The notes beneath the pieces are model-generated. The model saw nothing but the letters and a program-made list of their open reading frames with translations. It did not search any database and was not told the origin of the DNA. Positions 1 through 12,600 of a stretch of DNA of 64,000 bases are shown here, piece after piece. Both the position numbers and the translations under genes were made by a program. Numbering within the stretch: position 1 is the first letter of the stretch; each line of letters starts with the position of its first letter. Where the stretch lies: positions 53,536,046-53,600,045 of the forward strand of contig NC_088302.1 in NCBI RefSeq assembly GCF_032854445.1, read 5' to 3'. This DNA is from Liolophura sinensis (taxonomy: Eukaryota > Mollusca > Polyplacophora > Chitonida > Chitonidae).

Positions 1-51
1 TTTGGTGTTCATGGTGATTGATAGGTATGACAGATTGTATGCATGTCAGTA

Positions 52-190
52 TGTTTATTTATTTGATTGGTGTTTTATGCCCTACTTAAGAATATTTCAC
101 TTATATGACATCGGCCAGCATTGTGGTGGGAAGAAACCTGGTAGAGCTCAGGGGAAACCCACGAACCTCTGTAGGTTGCTGGCAGATTGC
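52..190 (-). mobile_element. Family-1 tRNA-derived SINE, 5'-truncated
   Basis: Reverse-oriented copy: TTTATTTATTTGATTGGTGT tail complement, then the conserved AAGAATATTTCACTTATA block and GGGGAAACCCACGA. The tRNA-like head is missing. It lies in the MCTP intron before the first exon seen. Confidence 0.8.
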
Positions 191-266
191 TATCAGTATA
201 AGTGTGTAATCTATTGCTATACTGACAAATGTGGAAGTGGGACGTATGCTGCTCAGCTGTAAGGTG

Positions 267-290
267 TGTGACTCATGATCATGAGTCACA
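267..290. repeat. Perfect 24-bp palindrome with two AP-1-like sites
   Basis: TGTGACTCATGA is followed at once by its exact reverse complement. Each arm holds a TGACTCA/TGAGTCA heptamer. A GGTTCAATCCC box-B-like word lies just after (299-309), so this may be the remains of a tRNA-like SINE head. Confidence 0.7.
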
Positions 291-650
291 TAAGGCGCAG
301 GTTCAATCCCAACCTTGGGCAGGGAATTTTGACATATTGTGTTTTTATGTTGTTATGGAAACACTTTCTTCAGAGCTTTCAAGCATATGGTGCGAATATA
401 CCCACGGTTGGCCCAGAAGCCTACTTAAAATGGATCCCAACAGCTGTTTTTTGTGATGTATTGCATTTCTATGGCTTTAATTCTATATCTACAGAACTGT
501 TTCCCTTACAGCTTTTAAACTTGAGGTGCTGATATACTGTACTTTTGTGCACTACTGCCCAAGAAGCCTATTGAAAATGTATCCCAGCCAGCATTTCTTG
601 AGACCATTAAATCTTAGTTTACTGTTTGCATTGATTGTTTATATTGTCAG

Positions 651-3600
651 TTCAACAAGAAGGGTTCAAAGTTGGGAGAGGCTGGGAAGAAGTCAAAGTC
701 CCAGATGTGGAACAGTGTTGTGACAGTGGTTCTGGTTGAAGGAAAGAACCTACTGCCCATGGATGACAATGGTCTCAGCGATCCCTATGTCAAGTTTCGT
801 CTAGGCAACGAGAAGTACAAAAGCAAGGTATGCCTTTTTCTGTATTAGAGGAATAATCATGTGGGTCAAGTTCAAGACATGGTACGGGATCCAAGAAAAA
901 GTTTGATTTGCGTTTGAGAAATATACTGTTTTGTGCCTTCTTGGATCATATGTTACTTTTAGGTTTTATATTTTGAGGTATGTCCAAGCTGGCTTTGTAG
1001 AATCTGCCACAGATTCATGTATCTCCACCTTAAGCCATTACAACAGTGAAAGTATGAGTCACTTTGTCATATGTGTTCAAATCCCCACTGTTACCCAGAG
1101 TATTACCAGGTTTTTGTGGGTTTTTCAGCATAAGAGTAAGACGTTGAATCCCCGGTGGCTGGAGCAGTTTGACCTGCGTCTGTTTGACGGTCAGACAAGC
1201 CATCTGGAAATCTCTGTGTGGGACCATGATGTAACAGGCAAGGATGACCCCATGGGCAGGTAAGATAGGTGCCTTAACAAAGATATCAAACTTCAGTTAT
1301 CTGCAAGAGCCTAGTGCTAATTACCAAAGGGGATGTTTGAAGTTCCTCAAATGAAACGAACTGGAGTTAGTCCCTGTCACAGATGGACATATGATTACAC
1401 CTATTACTGGAGTACAGCTTGAGTTGAGTTCCACCGTCGTTTCACATATGCAAGTGTTTAGGACCCAACACAACAGCCGAGTAAAGTCAAGTGGGGCCTT
1501 AAGCTCTCGTGTGTGTCAAGCCCTACATGTACTACATGCCTGGTTTTCCAAATGTCCACATGAAAACAGCTCATCAGGGTGAAACTACTTGACTTCATTT
1601 TTAATACCAAGGTGGAAAACTTATTGAAGCAGCCAAGTGCTAATACTGTTTGATCTTCATCTACACAAGCTTACTGGAGCGATGATGACTTGTAGAAACT
1701 TTTCATTAAGTGTTAAAGTGTCTCTATTGATTTTCCTATGTTCTCCCAAGTGGGCCATTTGGCTCTTGCCGGGGTTAAATCAGCTAAAAAGGTTGCTGGG
1801 TTGAATCTAGTTTTTTCTGGCAGCATGTTCAGGTTATTGGATTTGATATCTCCAGTACAAGAGGGCCAAGATTGGTTTCAGTCTATATTATAAGAACTGG
1901 TCAAGACTTTTGGTGTAATTTGTGTATATTTTTTGCATTGCATTCCCTGTGTTTACTGTATCATATGCAGGCCTGGAAATAATTTTAAGTTGGTGCAGGT
2001 GTAATGGCATATCTTCTGGCTTCTCACATTACTAAAAGCAGTTTTGTCCTGTACCAAACAAGCAGCCCCTGACAAAATACTGTTTGGTAGAGGGTACTGT
2101 CCTTGTCCTGCTCTTTATTCCAGACTCAACATCCTTTGTTTATTTATTTATTTGATTGGTTGTTTACACTGTACTGAAGAATATTTCACTTATACGACCG
2201 CGGTCTGGAGTTTGGGGGAAACTGAGCACAGCCTGGGAGAAACCCCAGACCATCTGCAGGTTGCTGTCAGACCTTCCCATGTACGTCCGCAGAGGAAGCC
2301 AGCATGAGCTGGACTTGTACTCAGAGCGACCACATGGATGGAAGGTTCCTGGGTCATTGCGCCATGCTGGCACTCTCGCTCACTTGCCTACAGAGGGCTC
2401 CGCTCGACATATTGAATACAACATGAGTGTTTTGTAGTCTTATTTACAAACTAGGATAGGTGTCCTAATCAGATTGATGATTCAGAAAGTGGTTTAAAAT
2501 AACACTATTGTTGTTATTAGGGATTAAATTTTCTATTCCGGTACAAGAAGCACAGATTCTAGTGCTTGGATCTGACATGTTCTGCTCCTGTATGTCAGGC
2601 TAGCTGTTTATTAAGAGTCCAGTTGTTATCCTGTTGCCAGTGTGTATCGTAGCTTTCTGTGAATTCCACTTAACCTTGAGCCCCTTGTTGGATTCTGCCT
2701 CACATCTTAGAAACACAACTCTGCCTTAAGCATTTCTGTGGGATTTATTCCCCTCTGTAGTCATGAATATGTCAACATTGGCCGTGTAATTAATTGCCTT
2801 GTTACACATTCATGTATTGATTATGTGTCCTTATAAATATGCAGAGTCATCGTGTTTGTAACTTATAGCTGTAGAGTTCAGTAGATTTCTGGCAAATGTG
2901 AGAAGACTGATGACACATATAGATGACGGTTTATGGCATCAGCAGGTTCCGAATCAAAGGAAGACTTTGACGTGATGTGTCCTAACATGATTTACTCAAG
3001 GAAAACAGATCACTGACGTAATTCTATAACAGTGTGGTGACAAAAGGTATCCCTGAAACACCCCAGTATTACTTTCCTTGCAAGAATCAATCTTTCCAGC
3101 TGTTTGAACTACATAACCAATTTCATTGTATTCTGTCACAAAGTAAGTTAAATCAAATTGACATATGCTTTAGCTTTACTGCTTGTGCAGTTTACAGTGA
3201 TAGATGTACTTATAGTGAAACAAGTAGAACCAAACACAATAACTTCTTGTTTTGCCATTTCCATTTGATTTCAATGTAGAAGACGATTGTTTGAATGGCT
3301 TGGAAGCTCCAGGGTACAGAGATAATTGTTTGTGTTTCCATGATGAACAGATTGTTGAGAAATTCAGTCCTCATTTGCTGCAGATCAGAAAGATTTTTTC
3401 GGTATGAGGTGCACAGTAAGGTGCTTCAGGTGCACATTGGCATCCCCTAGAGTCTCTTGATCTGTTGTCAAACACAACTAATAGGTGCTTCAGGTGCACA
3501 TTGGCATCCTCTGGAGTCTCTGGATCTGTTGTCAAACACAACTAATAGGTGCTTCAGGTGCACAATGACATCCTCTGGATCTGTTGTCAAACACAACTAA

Positions 3601-6600
3601 TAGGTGCTTCAGGTGCACAGTGGCATCCTCTGGAGTCTCTGGATCTGTTGTCAAACACAATTAGTAGGTGCTTCAGTTGCACAGTGGCATCCTCTGGAGT
3701 CTCTTGATTTGTTGTCAAACACAGCTAATAGGTGCTTCAGGTGCACAATGACATCCTCTGGAGTCTCTGGGTGTTGTGACAAACACAACTAATAGGTGCA
3801 CAGTGGCATCCCCTGGAGTCTCTTGATCTATTGTCAAACACAACTAATAGGTGCTTCAGGTGCACAATGACATCCTCTGGAGTCTCTGGGTGTTGTGACA
3901 AACACAACTAATAGGTGCTTCAGGTGCACAATGACATCCTCTGGAGTCTCTGGATCTGTTGTCAGACACAATTAGTAGGTGCTTCAGGTGCACAATGACA
4001 TCCTCTGGGGTCTCTGGGTGTTTGTCAAACACAACTAATAGGTGCTTCAGATGCACAGTGGCATCTGTTGTAGTGACTGTGGCCACCATCACATGTAACC
4101 AAGAGGTGCTAGAGGTGCACAGGTGACATCTCTGTGGTCGCCATATCTTCCATCATACACCACTGAGATGCGCGTGTGAAGTGTTCTAAGCATACATGTA
4201 CTTGTAACTTTATACAAATCTGTTTTCCAGAGCTACGATAGACTTGCAGAATCTGGAGAAGGAAGTGACGCACACCCTGGAGGTGGAGCTGGAAGATGGT
4301 GCCGGGATTGTGAAGCTACTGGTGACGATAAGCGGAACGACAGACTCTGAGACATCATCTGATCTGGCCAACTTCACACCTAACCCCAAGGAGAGATTAG
4401 ACATTGTCCGGAAATATGTAAGTGTGCCTGTAATCATGACCATAGTTAGTCTGGTTTACATTTTGTTCAATGGGAGTGTTGACTGAAAGTAGGTTGGATG
4501 AAGTTAGAAAATTTAAGTTCATCTGATTGTTCGAGTTTCGAACCAGATTATCGAGCTTAGGTAGTTGTCCTAGCACAGTTTCATGAGCTATCCTCAGGCT
4601 TTTTCTAACTGATTTCATTTTGTCAGCAGTCTTCACATAGTTTGTCTGCAGTCTACAGACTACACATATTTTGACTGCAGTCTACACATAGGTTGTCTGC
4701 AGTCTACACATATTTTGTGTTCAGTCTACACATATTTTGTGTTCAGTCTACACATATTTTGTCTGCAGTAATCATATATTTTGTCTGCAGTCTACATGTA
4801 TTTTTTCTGCCTTCTACACATATTTTGTCTGCAATCTGCTCATATTTTGTCTGCAGGCTGCACATACTTTGTCTACAGGCTGCACAATTTTTGTCTACAT
4901 TCTACACATATCAACACATATTTTGTCTGCAGTATACACATATTTTGTCTTCAGTCTGCACATGTTTTGTCTAGTCTACAGATATTTTGTCTTCATCTTT
5001 AGTCTACACATATTTTGTTTGCAGTTCACACATATTTTGTCTGCAGTCTGCACATATTTTGATGATAATCCAGGTTTCAGTTCTCTTCAGTTTACATGTA
5101 CCTGTTTTTGATGATGGCTATGTTGGATATTCTCCAACAGAGTTTTGAGTGTTTGTAACATGTGTATATAGAAAACTGTAATAAAATAGAGTTGTCATAC
5201 TTTTGATTGTCTAAAGCAAAACTTTTGTTAACGTCTACAGGGATTGGCCAATTCCTTTAAACAAGTAAAAGACGTGGGCTGGCTCCAGGTCAAAGGTGAG
5301 TTTAGTTATCTTCTGAAATTCCTCAGTATTCTTCAGGCTGCATGAGGGCTAGTTTGCCTCTCACATATTAACTACCCTCCTTGCTGAACCCCATACAATG
5401 TTCACATTATTTGATTTTGGCAGAGTGCCAAACCGTTATTATGTCAAACTAACCTCTAACCCCCGCCGGTTGTCTTCGCCTCAACATGACAACCAGGTTC
5501 CTCATCTCAAATATATATTTTGTTTATGTATATTAGTACATTGTATGACAAAGAAATATGCCATATCCTGATAAGACTGCAGTTATGTGTAAATCTAAGT
5601 GACATGTATCAGCGTTGCTGTGGAGTACCGGTAGATTCAAGGTCTGTACAAGAACTGGTCATACGGCAGGGCTTGGATGTGGAGTATTTGCCCAGGACTG
5701 ATCAGTCAATGGTTATATCACAACTCTCTGTAACTGAATTACTTAACTTGTTTTGTCATTATTTGTTTACATTATCTTATTGTATTTTTCCCATTTGGCT
5801 TTAGTCATATTTGCACTTTTTAGACTTCTTTTATAAACTTTTTTTGCCCGATTTTTTAATTTTTTGAAACCTGAAATTTAATTTTTTATGGTTGTTGTTG
5901 TTGTATATACATATATGTTTCCCTCCATGTTTGTAGTGTTTAAGGCATGTGGCCTGGCTTCAGCGGACATCGGGGGAAAGAGTGATCCCTTCTGTGTGGT
6001 AGAGTTAGTGAATGCCCGTCTCCAGACTCAAACAGAGTATAAAACCCTCAACCCAGAGTGGGCCAAAATCTTCACATTGTAAGTCTTGTCCAGTGGTCAG
6101 TTCTTTATATTTCACACTACATGTAGGTCTTCTGTACCCATTTTAGCTTGATATCAGGATGTTTTACAGTGTTCATCTCTGTCGTTGTCGACCTTGGTAA
6201 CAAGAAGCAGTTGATCACACTTTTGATCAGTCGATCGGTCTGTTTGTGCAGTTTTACCTTCCTTGACAACCAATAATCTTGCCTCCAATATGGCGTTCAC
6301 ATATGTAGGTCACAAATGGGAAATCTCATGTGGTTGTTGCACTACAGTTTTCTCCACTTTTGAAACTGATGACCTTGATATTATTAAATAGTATGCAACA
6401 TTAAATGAATGAATAAATACATAAATAAATGGAATCTTGTGTACATTGTGAAACACCTTGTCAGGATTCTCTTGTAATATGCAAGAAAACCCCTAAGACA
6501 AGTTTAAGAGATGAAAGAATTTATCAGATTTACTGGTCTTCAGTTTTCATGAACCGAAAATACTGTAAATGATAATGGTTTATTATAATGCTTTGAGTAA

Positions 6601-9600
6601 GCTGTTATTACTCTGATATGGGATAGTTATTAGAAAGCATCTTTGAATGTTTTTTTGATCATGTCTGTTTAACTTCAGTAATGTGAAGGACATTCATTCT
6701 GTGCTGGAAATTTCGGTCTATGATGAAGATCGAGACAAGAAATGTGAATTCCTGGGAAAAATTGCCATTCCATTGCTCAACGTAAGTGTATTTAATCTTT
6801 GTTCAACTTTCGTAGTGGAAATTCAAGGGTTCTTATATAGCTAAAGGGGCCTCACTAACTAAGAAGTTTTGCCGAGTGGAGCTTTAGCTTCTTCATGGTA
6901 CAGATTTGTTTATTTATTTTGATTGGGACGTTAAATCTGAAATAAGAAATTTTTTACTCCTATGAGGACAGTTAGGATAAGCAGTAGTGGAAACTGGACA
7001 GAAGACCAATCCTCCTGATTTAAAGCCATGGTTGAACTTGTGGGATTTGAACTGGCAACCCCATGGGTCAAATCCTAGGCAGTTCTCATCATTGATCATT
7101 AACCCTAGTGAGGGCCTAATTCACATGTTTATTTGATATTATTCATATATTTGCATAATAATGTTCATTCTGACCATAATGGTTGCCTTGCAGATTAAAA
7201 ATGGGGAGAGGCGGTGGTACGCTCTCAAAGACAAGAAGTTACTACGCAAGGTCAAGGGGGCCATTCAACTGGAGATGGACTTTGTATATAACCATGTAAG
7301 TTTTGGACGGGCGGGGGAAACTTAAATGAAAGAAAATAGTTGCGGGTCAGCGAAGAAAACTTAATCAGTAATCAGACGATGGTACATGTGGGAAGATCTA
7401 GAAGAAATTGGGATAAAGCATGAACAGACAAGGCCTGAGAGCATTAACTTTTCGATGAAATTTAACAGTATCTACCATACCAATTTTGGAATACTGTATC
7501 GGTAAAGTGAAATGATTAATAGAGAGGTTTCCAGTCGTCATTTCTTGGCTTACTGATACAGTGATTTCGTCATATTATCCAGTCAGTGTGACCCACAACC
7601 ATTGTGCACAGACTTTTCCAATGGTGTGGGTATTCATGCCAACTGCCATACATACCTGTACAGATGCCAATATCTTGTGACGTCATTACAATTTATTTCT
7701 CATTCCACTGATGTGGTTAGTGAAATTGAATAAAAATTTCTCGTTGAAAAGTGTATGAAAACCAATATTTACTAAAGAGAAAAACTGGTGCCCCCAGCCT
7801 AATCCTCAACATATTACCATGGAAACCACTGTGGTGGTAAGGAAATGAATAGTCACAATCAGGGGGGATAACTTTTGCTTTTTGTGAAATATTGAAGGGC
7901 TAAACAGCATTAGTTTTCTGATATTCAATGCCTTGGATTTAGAAGAAATCTAGAAATAAGAAGTGAAAAGATATCCAAGAAATTTAGCATGACTAACACT
8001 TGTGCATTTCTGATCTGTAGCTGAAGGCAGCCATCAGAACAGTGAATCCAAGAGAGGAAAAATTTATGCAACCTGAACCAAAGTTTAAAATATCGGTGAG
8101 TACACACAAATTTTATCTTGCATTTCATGTGAAACAGTCTGTGCTAAATATGTGATCTCAATGAAGCTAAATGTGTTCTCGAGTGTTTTCACCAAGTTGT
8201 TGGTGAAGTTTTTTTTTTTTTTTGGTAGATCATGAAACGAAACATTGACCGAGTGTCCAAGATTGCAGAATCTTTTGTGGAAGGAGGAAAATTTCTCCAA
8301 AGCTGTTTCGACTGGGAATCTAAAGCTCGGAGCATATCTGCCTTCACAGTAAGTTAATGCACGTTAAATCTAAATTTTGTTCACTTTTAACAGAAAAGAG
8401 TGATATTTGCCTGTCAGTATAACTTCCATTAGAAGCAGCAAGTTTGTACAGCTGGCAAGTAGAAATACTAGGACAGGAATAGTGGTCTGTGCAGATGTGT
8501 TTGTAGTCGCTTTGTTTCTGCAGGAATCGCACTATACTTGATGTCAGTTGATTTCTGTACTTGAAGGTTTAGAACTCAAGAACTTTGTAAGCATTAGCTT
8601 TCTTTTGTCTTACTCCATTCTTTCAGTAAACTCATTACACATGCCTTTTGTGTTAGAGTTTACTGTGATTTAAACTGTTCTCTGAATTGTTTTTAGTCAG
8701 ATTTACCTGATCATCATATCCTGATTTTTAACACAAACTTTACTCAGATTTGAATTGTTTTCTGAATTGTCCTTTGACAGGTTTTCCTGGTCATTGTCAC
8801 CTTAACACAAACTTTACTCAGATCTGAGTTGTTTTCTGAATTGTCCTTTGACAGGTTTTCCTGGTCATTGTCACCTTAACATAAACTTTACTCAGATTTG
8901 AATTGTTTTCTAACTTATTCTTCAACAGGTTTTCCTGATCATCGTCTCCTGTTTCGAACTCTACATGATTCCAGTGACATTGCTCATTGTCTTTCTGCAA
9001 AAGCTCATCGTTGTTACTGTTGTTGGAGCTTTTGCTGGTGAGCCCTCAACTGATGTAAGTGTATATTAGAATGGATATATGTATTTATGTATAAACCAGG
9101 GTGGGTACATGTATTTAAGCATAGGGCCTATGAGAGATGCACGTTCTCAGGAGGTATGGGGGGGGGGGGGGTCGCTCGCACAAATAGCGGAAGCTGAGGT
9201 TAGAACCCTGGTGGTACACGGTCTTCTGGGGTTAGAACCCTGGCGGTACACGGTCTTCTGGGGTTAGAACATAAATGTGTTGGGCAAATGGAGCAATTCA
9301 AAAAAATCTACACTCTGTCTTTGCTTATGATTTATTTGTTTTGTTTTTTTTGTGTGATATCCATACATGTGATCTATACAAGTTTATATAGATCACACTA
9401 AGCATTAGTCCATCTACAATTCTGACATTCATCATAACACTGAGTCCGTCTCCGCCTCTCAGACAAATCACGACACGTCTGCGCACTCCAACTCGATGGG
9501 AGCGATTTCACTACAGTCCACGCTGACCGCACCCAAACTTACCTGCACTAAAAACACAAGTTGTTTTTTATACCTTTTTGGATTGAATTAAGATGGTTGA

Positions 9601-12600
9601 AGTAGTTCTTGCTGATGGTATGAAACTTTTCTCAAGGATTTCAGTGCCAAAACTCAGTTGCATTTCACACCCAGAAGTAGGTCACTTGACGCCTCAAAAT
9701 GGCTGTCGACGGCAAGGCACTTAGTACCGCCGAAACTCTTGCTACTGCTGAAGCTCTTGCTGTCAATGTGACCACCACACAGCAAGTAAATTAGTTTCCC
9801 AGGTGAGGGTAGTAAATTAAGAGGATAGTATTGGAGATTCCACAGTAAAATTGCATATAAATGAGTACATGTGTCACAGTGAGAGGTTACTGCGTGTAGG
9901 TCTAAAACAGGCTACACGGTAACGCACATGGGCATAGGGCCAAACATGTAATCTAAGCCCAATTTGAGGTATATGCACGAGCTGCCCAAGTGGAACGCCC
10001 AAGAATGTGCATCTCTCATAAATCAGCATAGGTACATGAATTTATGTGTTAAAGGTTTGTACAGTTGTAAGCTTTATAACATTTCAAATTTTTTAACATT
10101 ATTATTATGTTATTATGAGAAATGTTGATCATACTCACTCATACATTCCTGCATTAACGAAAGTGTAGATGACATGAAATATACATGTGCCTAAGAAACA
10201 TTAGTCATTGGTCATTGATCGATAGACGCAAAGACATGTTACATATTCTTCAGTACATTATTAATTACCAATTATTCAAACAAGTAAATGAATAAATTGA
10301 CAGGGGGAGATCACTATTTATAATAACAGTTTGAGATATTTGATTACAAATAATTTGAGTGGAATTCCAAGCATGACATTGGGTGTTGGTTTTAGGATTA
10401 TGCAGATGATGAAGACGACGATGACGATGATGAAAAAGAAAAGGTAATAATTAATCACTTGTTATTTTATTGGATTTGTGAATCTTAACATTTCCAGACT
10501 TCCTTCATTTTTGTACTTGCATGTAAAAATGAGGATTGTTCAGCTGTGACACATTTTAAACCTGGAAATGTATATCTTGGCAAGTTTGAACTGATTGGAT
10601 GGGCTCTATCCAGACATTTTTGAAAGTTATAATGTGAATGGTGCAAAGAACATATTTTGCTACCAAAATATTTGAAAAATATACTGTATGATTTGTTCAG
10701 TTTTACAGCATGTAATCCGTTCCGGTTGTTATCTGTTGATATGGCATTAATAATGAGGAATGGAAGGTTGTTGTTTGTGTTGTGATTCATACATGCATGC
10801 TCATTTGGCTACAACAGTTTTCAAGTTTGAAAATTAACCAACTTTGAAAAGTGCTTATCAAAGATGTGAAGTACTAAAATTCATAGTGGTTTTTTTTGAT
10901 TATTGTTTTATTTCATTTTTAAAGTGATTCAATAATTTGTTCAATACCTGTTATTGTATGTTGTATTTTATCAATCAATCAGCCAAAGAAGGTAAACTCT
11001 TCATTGTATCTACCTTGGGATTTTGGGTTTAAGATTTTAAATTTTGACATACAGAGTTTTTATCTTCAACTTACAAATTTTTGTTTTACATGCTGGGTTT
11101 TAGTTAACACTAAATGTATATTTATGTTACTCGTGGTCCGGAATTCTCTTACATGCTCTTTCCTTACAGTTTGTCATCTATTCATTCTGCCTCAGTCCTG
11201 CTTCTTTCATTGCTAGAAATGTCACTGAAGTACAAAATTATATATTCGGATAGAAGCCATTGATATTGACCTGGTTCTGCTGGTTTACATTAGGTCATTA
11301 CTTTTCATTTATAGCCCGTTAAAAAGAAGACCTTCTGATGTAGAATAAAGTGTGCATCCTTCGTCATTCAGCAGCATTGTATTTCATTTCATCAGTACTT
11401 TAATACTTAAATCTTCAACCTTTTCGACCCCTAAAGCACCTTTTTTTTAAATTTATGCACACATTAATAATGAAAAAAACACCAAAAACGATTTGTTGTG
11501 TCACTAAAGATGAAAGCTTCATACAGCTTATTTCTCTATAGCCCATAGCCTTGAATGTTTTAAAATATTAGTCACTAATAGTCAAGGGTTCCTTGGCGTG
11601 CGTTAGTATATCGCGTGGGCATAAAAAATGTTAATGCTCCACCGTATATATATATATTTTTTTTTTGGAGATTTTCTTTAGTAGAACTTTAATGTTTTTA
11701 TTTTGACTCTTGACTTAAATTTTATCTTTCGCTACTGATTAGAAACAAGAAAATAATTCTCTTCATCTTTAACTTACATATCTTCTCATATATATCAGTG
11801 TCATGATTTCTTTTGCTGTATTCCAGGTTTCTCTTTAAATTTTTTGATTTCTTTCAATCATAGCTTTGATTTTGTTTAATTTTATTTGTTAGAGACGACA
11901 AAGTGTACAGAAACCTGTGGTAAAGGTGCAGATGTTTTACTAACATGAGTTTTGTAGAGCTTGATCATCCTTGCTTGTTTGTTTTGTAATCAGTCGACAC
12001 AGTATATATTACTGACATCCTTGTCTCGTGTGTTTGTTTGTGCATGTTTTGTGTTTCTAAGTTTGAAATCTGGCTCCTTGTGTTAAACAACACTCGTGTC
12101 AATACAGCTCTTTATTTAAAAGTGTGCTTTGCTGTAGAATCTAACAAGCTTATATTCACAAGTTTGTTTCCTTATCTTGGGTTCCCTGCTGTCTTGAATA
12201 TATTGTACGAGCTGTTACAGATTTAACACAAAAAAAGTGTTGTCAACATGTTGACACATACTTGTTACGTATACGTGTATCAGTTTGAAGTATTCATAGT
12301 TTTTTCTGCTGTAAAGAATGCTGCGATCATCTAACCCATAAAGTAAGCTTTATGTAACTGTTTCTGACTGTTTCCTGAAGTCCTAATTTACTTCTGGCTG
12401 AGCTAAACAGGGGTTGTATCTGAATTAGTACTTGATCCTGTCCTCAATCAAGGTGTCCCCATAGTTGGCGGGAGGACAGATTAATGTGGCTTAGTAAATG
12501 AGGTGGTGGCCTTCCAACCGTATAGGTTGGGCTAGTGTGAATTAGAACTTTGTTACAGCTAAAACTGATGTAATGTTTCTACTGTAACGATGTGCTACCT

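Noticed and set aside
4693-5111. Open frames of 73-124 codons rich in Phe, Leu, Cys, His
   Set aside because: They are readings of the 22-bp array inside an MCTP intron.
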